Assembly: GCA_017407365.1 (NCBI GenBank)
Contig: JAFQWR010000173.1
Location: 1 to 24,502 of the forward strand
DNA: 24,502 nt
Origin: Clostridia bacterium
GTDB taxonomy: Bacteria; Bacillota; Clostridia; Christensenellales; HGM11417
Direction of reading: 5' to 3'
Positions 23,941 to 24,502 of the stretch are shown one piece after another (within the stretch, counting starts at the first letter, position 1; every line of letters starts with the position of its first letter). A program made the translations under genes and the position numbers. The notes beneath the pieces were generated by a model. The model searched no databases. It saw only the letters and a list, made by a program, of their open reading frames with translations, and was not told the DNA's origin.

Positions 23941-24163
23941 AGGGGGAAAATCGGCTTCGTAAAATAATGATATTTTTGTGCGTGCGCTGAAAACGGGCGG
24001 CGGTGAGGGTGGTTTTTGGAGGGTAAATTTTACCTGCGCACAAAAGGCTAAGAGGGCTCTCTTGGGTTTATATCGGTATTGAAAAAATGCGTACGCGGAT
24101 AAAATGGCTACTTGTTCGGGAAGGGAGAATTGTGGCAAAAAGCGGCAAATTTCGCCCTCAGAG
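23941..24163. repeat. Dispersed intergenic element, copy B
   Basis: Second copy of the element at 5289-5510, same orientation, with the four conserved blocks starting at 23958, 24018, 24105 and 24144. The second block here reads GGAGGGTAAATTTTACC, with a small inverted repeat GGTAAA/TTTACC in place of the longer hairpin of copy A. Confidence 0.75.
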
Positions 24164-24398
24164 CGCATGGTGGATTTTGAAAAAGGCTTTATCGGCTTTT
24201 TTCTGTCCTTTTTTACCGCTACATAAAGGCAGGAAAAAAAGAAGGAAGAAGAGGGAAAAACGGGCGGTTTTTTTCTCTTTTTTTGCGTTGCTGTTTCGTC
24301 CGCCAGAAGGGAATGCCTGAATGAAAAAACAGGCTTGAAAAAAAATGATACCGAAAATCAGCCTGCCTGATGAGATAGGGTGCTGTGATTTTTTAGGA

Positions 24399-24502
24399 AG
24401 AGAGGGGAGCGGCAGTCGGGGCGGAAAATCCGTCCGTATGAGGGGGAGGGTTGCCCTGTGTATTTTGGGAGAGAGGGGAGCGGCAGTCGGGGCGGAAAAT
24501 CC
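24399..24502. repeat. 33-bp direct repeat, two copies, cut by the window edge
   Basis: Identical 33-base sequences occupy 24399-24431 and 24470-24502 (AGAGAGGGGAGCGGCAGTCG then GGGCGGAAAATCC), a period of 71 bases. A weaker match (TGTG...ATTTT..GG) extends upstream of both copies, so the true unit is probably a longer tandem repeat. The array may continue outside the window. Confidence 0.85.

Larger units (their letters stand above)
23572..24502. other. Gene-free right end of the window
   Basis: No convincing gene in about 930 bases. It contains the SPFH leader, a purine-biased tract, the second copy of the dispersed intergenic element and a direct repeat at the window edge. Competing short hairpins are possible around 24315-24365 (GCCTG/CAGGC, CAGGCT/AGCCTG). 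Open frames on the - strand here are Pro/Leu/Ser-rich translations of the purine tract. Confidence 0.6.

Noticed and set aside
23645..24168. Two overlapping - strand frames rich in Pro, Leu and Ser
   Set aside because: They read the complement of the purine tract, which gives low-complexity Pro/Leu/Ser output in any frame; no start signals.
24399..24502. CRISPR array at the right edge
   Set aside because: Only two copies are visible, there are no cas genes, the repeat lacks a typical palindrome, and similarity extends into the interval.

Overview
The window most resembles a piece of chromosome from an uncultured anaerobic, probably gut-dwelling, Clostridia (Firmicutes). Signs of this are a flavodiiron protein, a Bacillus-type LexA box, a UvrX-like polymerase paired with a YolD-like protein, strong purine-rich ribosome binding sites, TTGaca/TATAAT promoters with 17-base spacers, and carbohydrate uptake by CUT1 ABC transport. 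All genes read with the standard code. No rRNA, tRNA, transposase or phage gene was found.

Left part (1-5146): the 3' end of an unrecognised gene running in from the left edge; a six-helix HdeD/DUF308 membrane protein with its own promoter and terminator; a LexA-box-controlled Y-family DNA polymerase (UvrX/UmuC-like) followed by a YolD-like protein, together an SOS mutagenesis pair; and a flavodiiron protein (FprA type) for O2/NO detoxification. The stop of the last gene lies inside the first copy of a 39-bp tandem repeat.

Middle part (5147-22388): about 700 bases without genes, then a divergently transcribed AraC regulator facing a roughly 15.5-kb polysaccharide-use locus on the + strand. 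In order this holds a GH78-like alpha-L-rhamnosidase, a GH127-like beta-L-arabinofuranosidase relative, two CUT1 permeases, a 545-base intergenic block of large palindromic repeats, a solute-binding lipoprotein, a secreted GH110-like parallel beta-helix protein with a C-terminal sugar-binding-like domain, and two large lipoproteins built from a repeated, unrecognised beta-sandwich-like module. The likely logic is extracellular binding and trimming by the secreted proteins, import by the ABC system, and cytoplasmic removal of rhamnose and arabinose by the two leaderless hydrolases. The substrate is probably a plant side-chain polysaccharide such as rhamnogalacturonan I or arabinogalactan, but that is inference. 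No transport ATPase is encoded here.

Right part (22389-24502): convergent terminators, an SPFH/band-7 membrane protein on the - strand, then about 930 bases without a credible gene. This stretch contains a purine-biased tract (about 80% purine over 240 bases), a second copy of an intergenic element also found at 5289-5510, and a 33-bp direct repeat cut by the window edge.

The most unusual items are the repeated module family in the two lipoproteins, the palindromic repeats splitting the transporter operon, and the two-copy intergenic element with four blocks at matching spacing.
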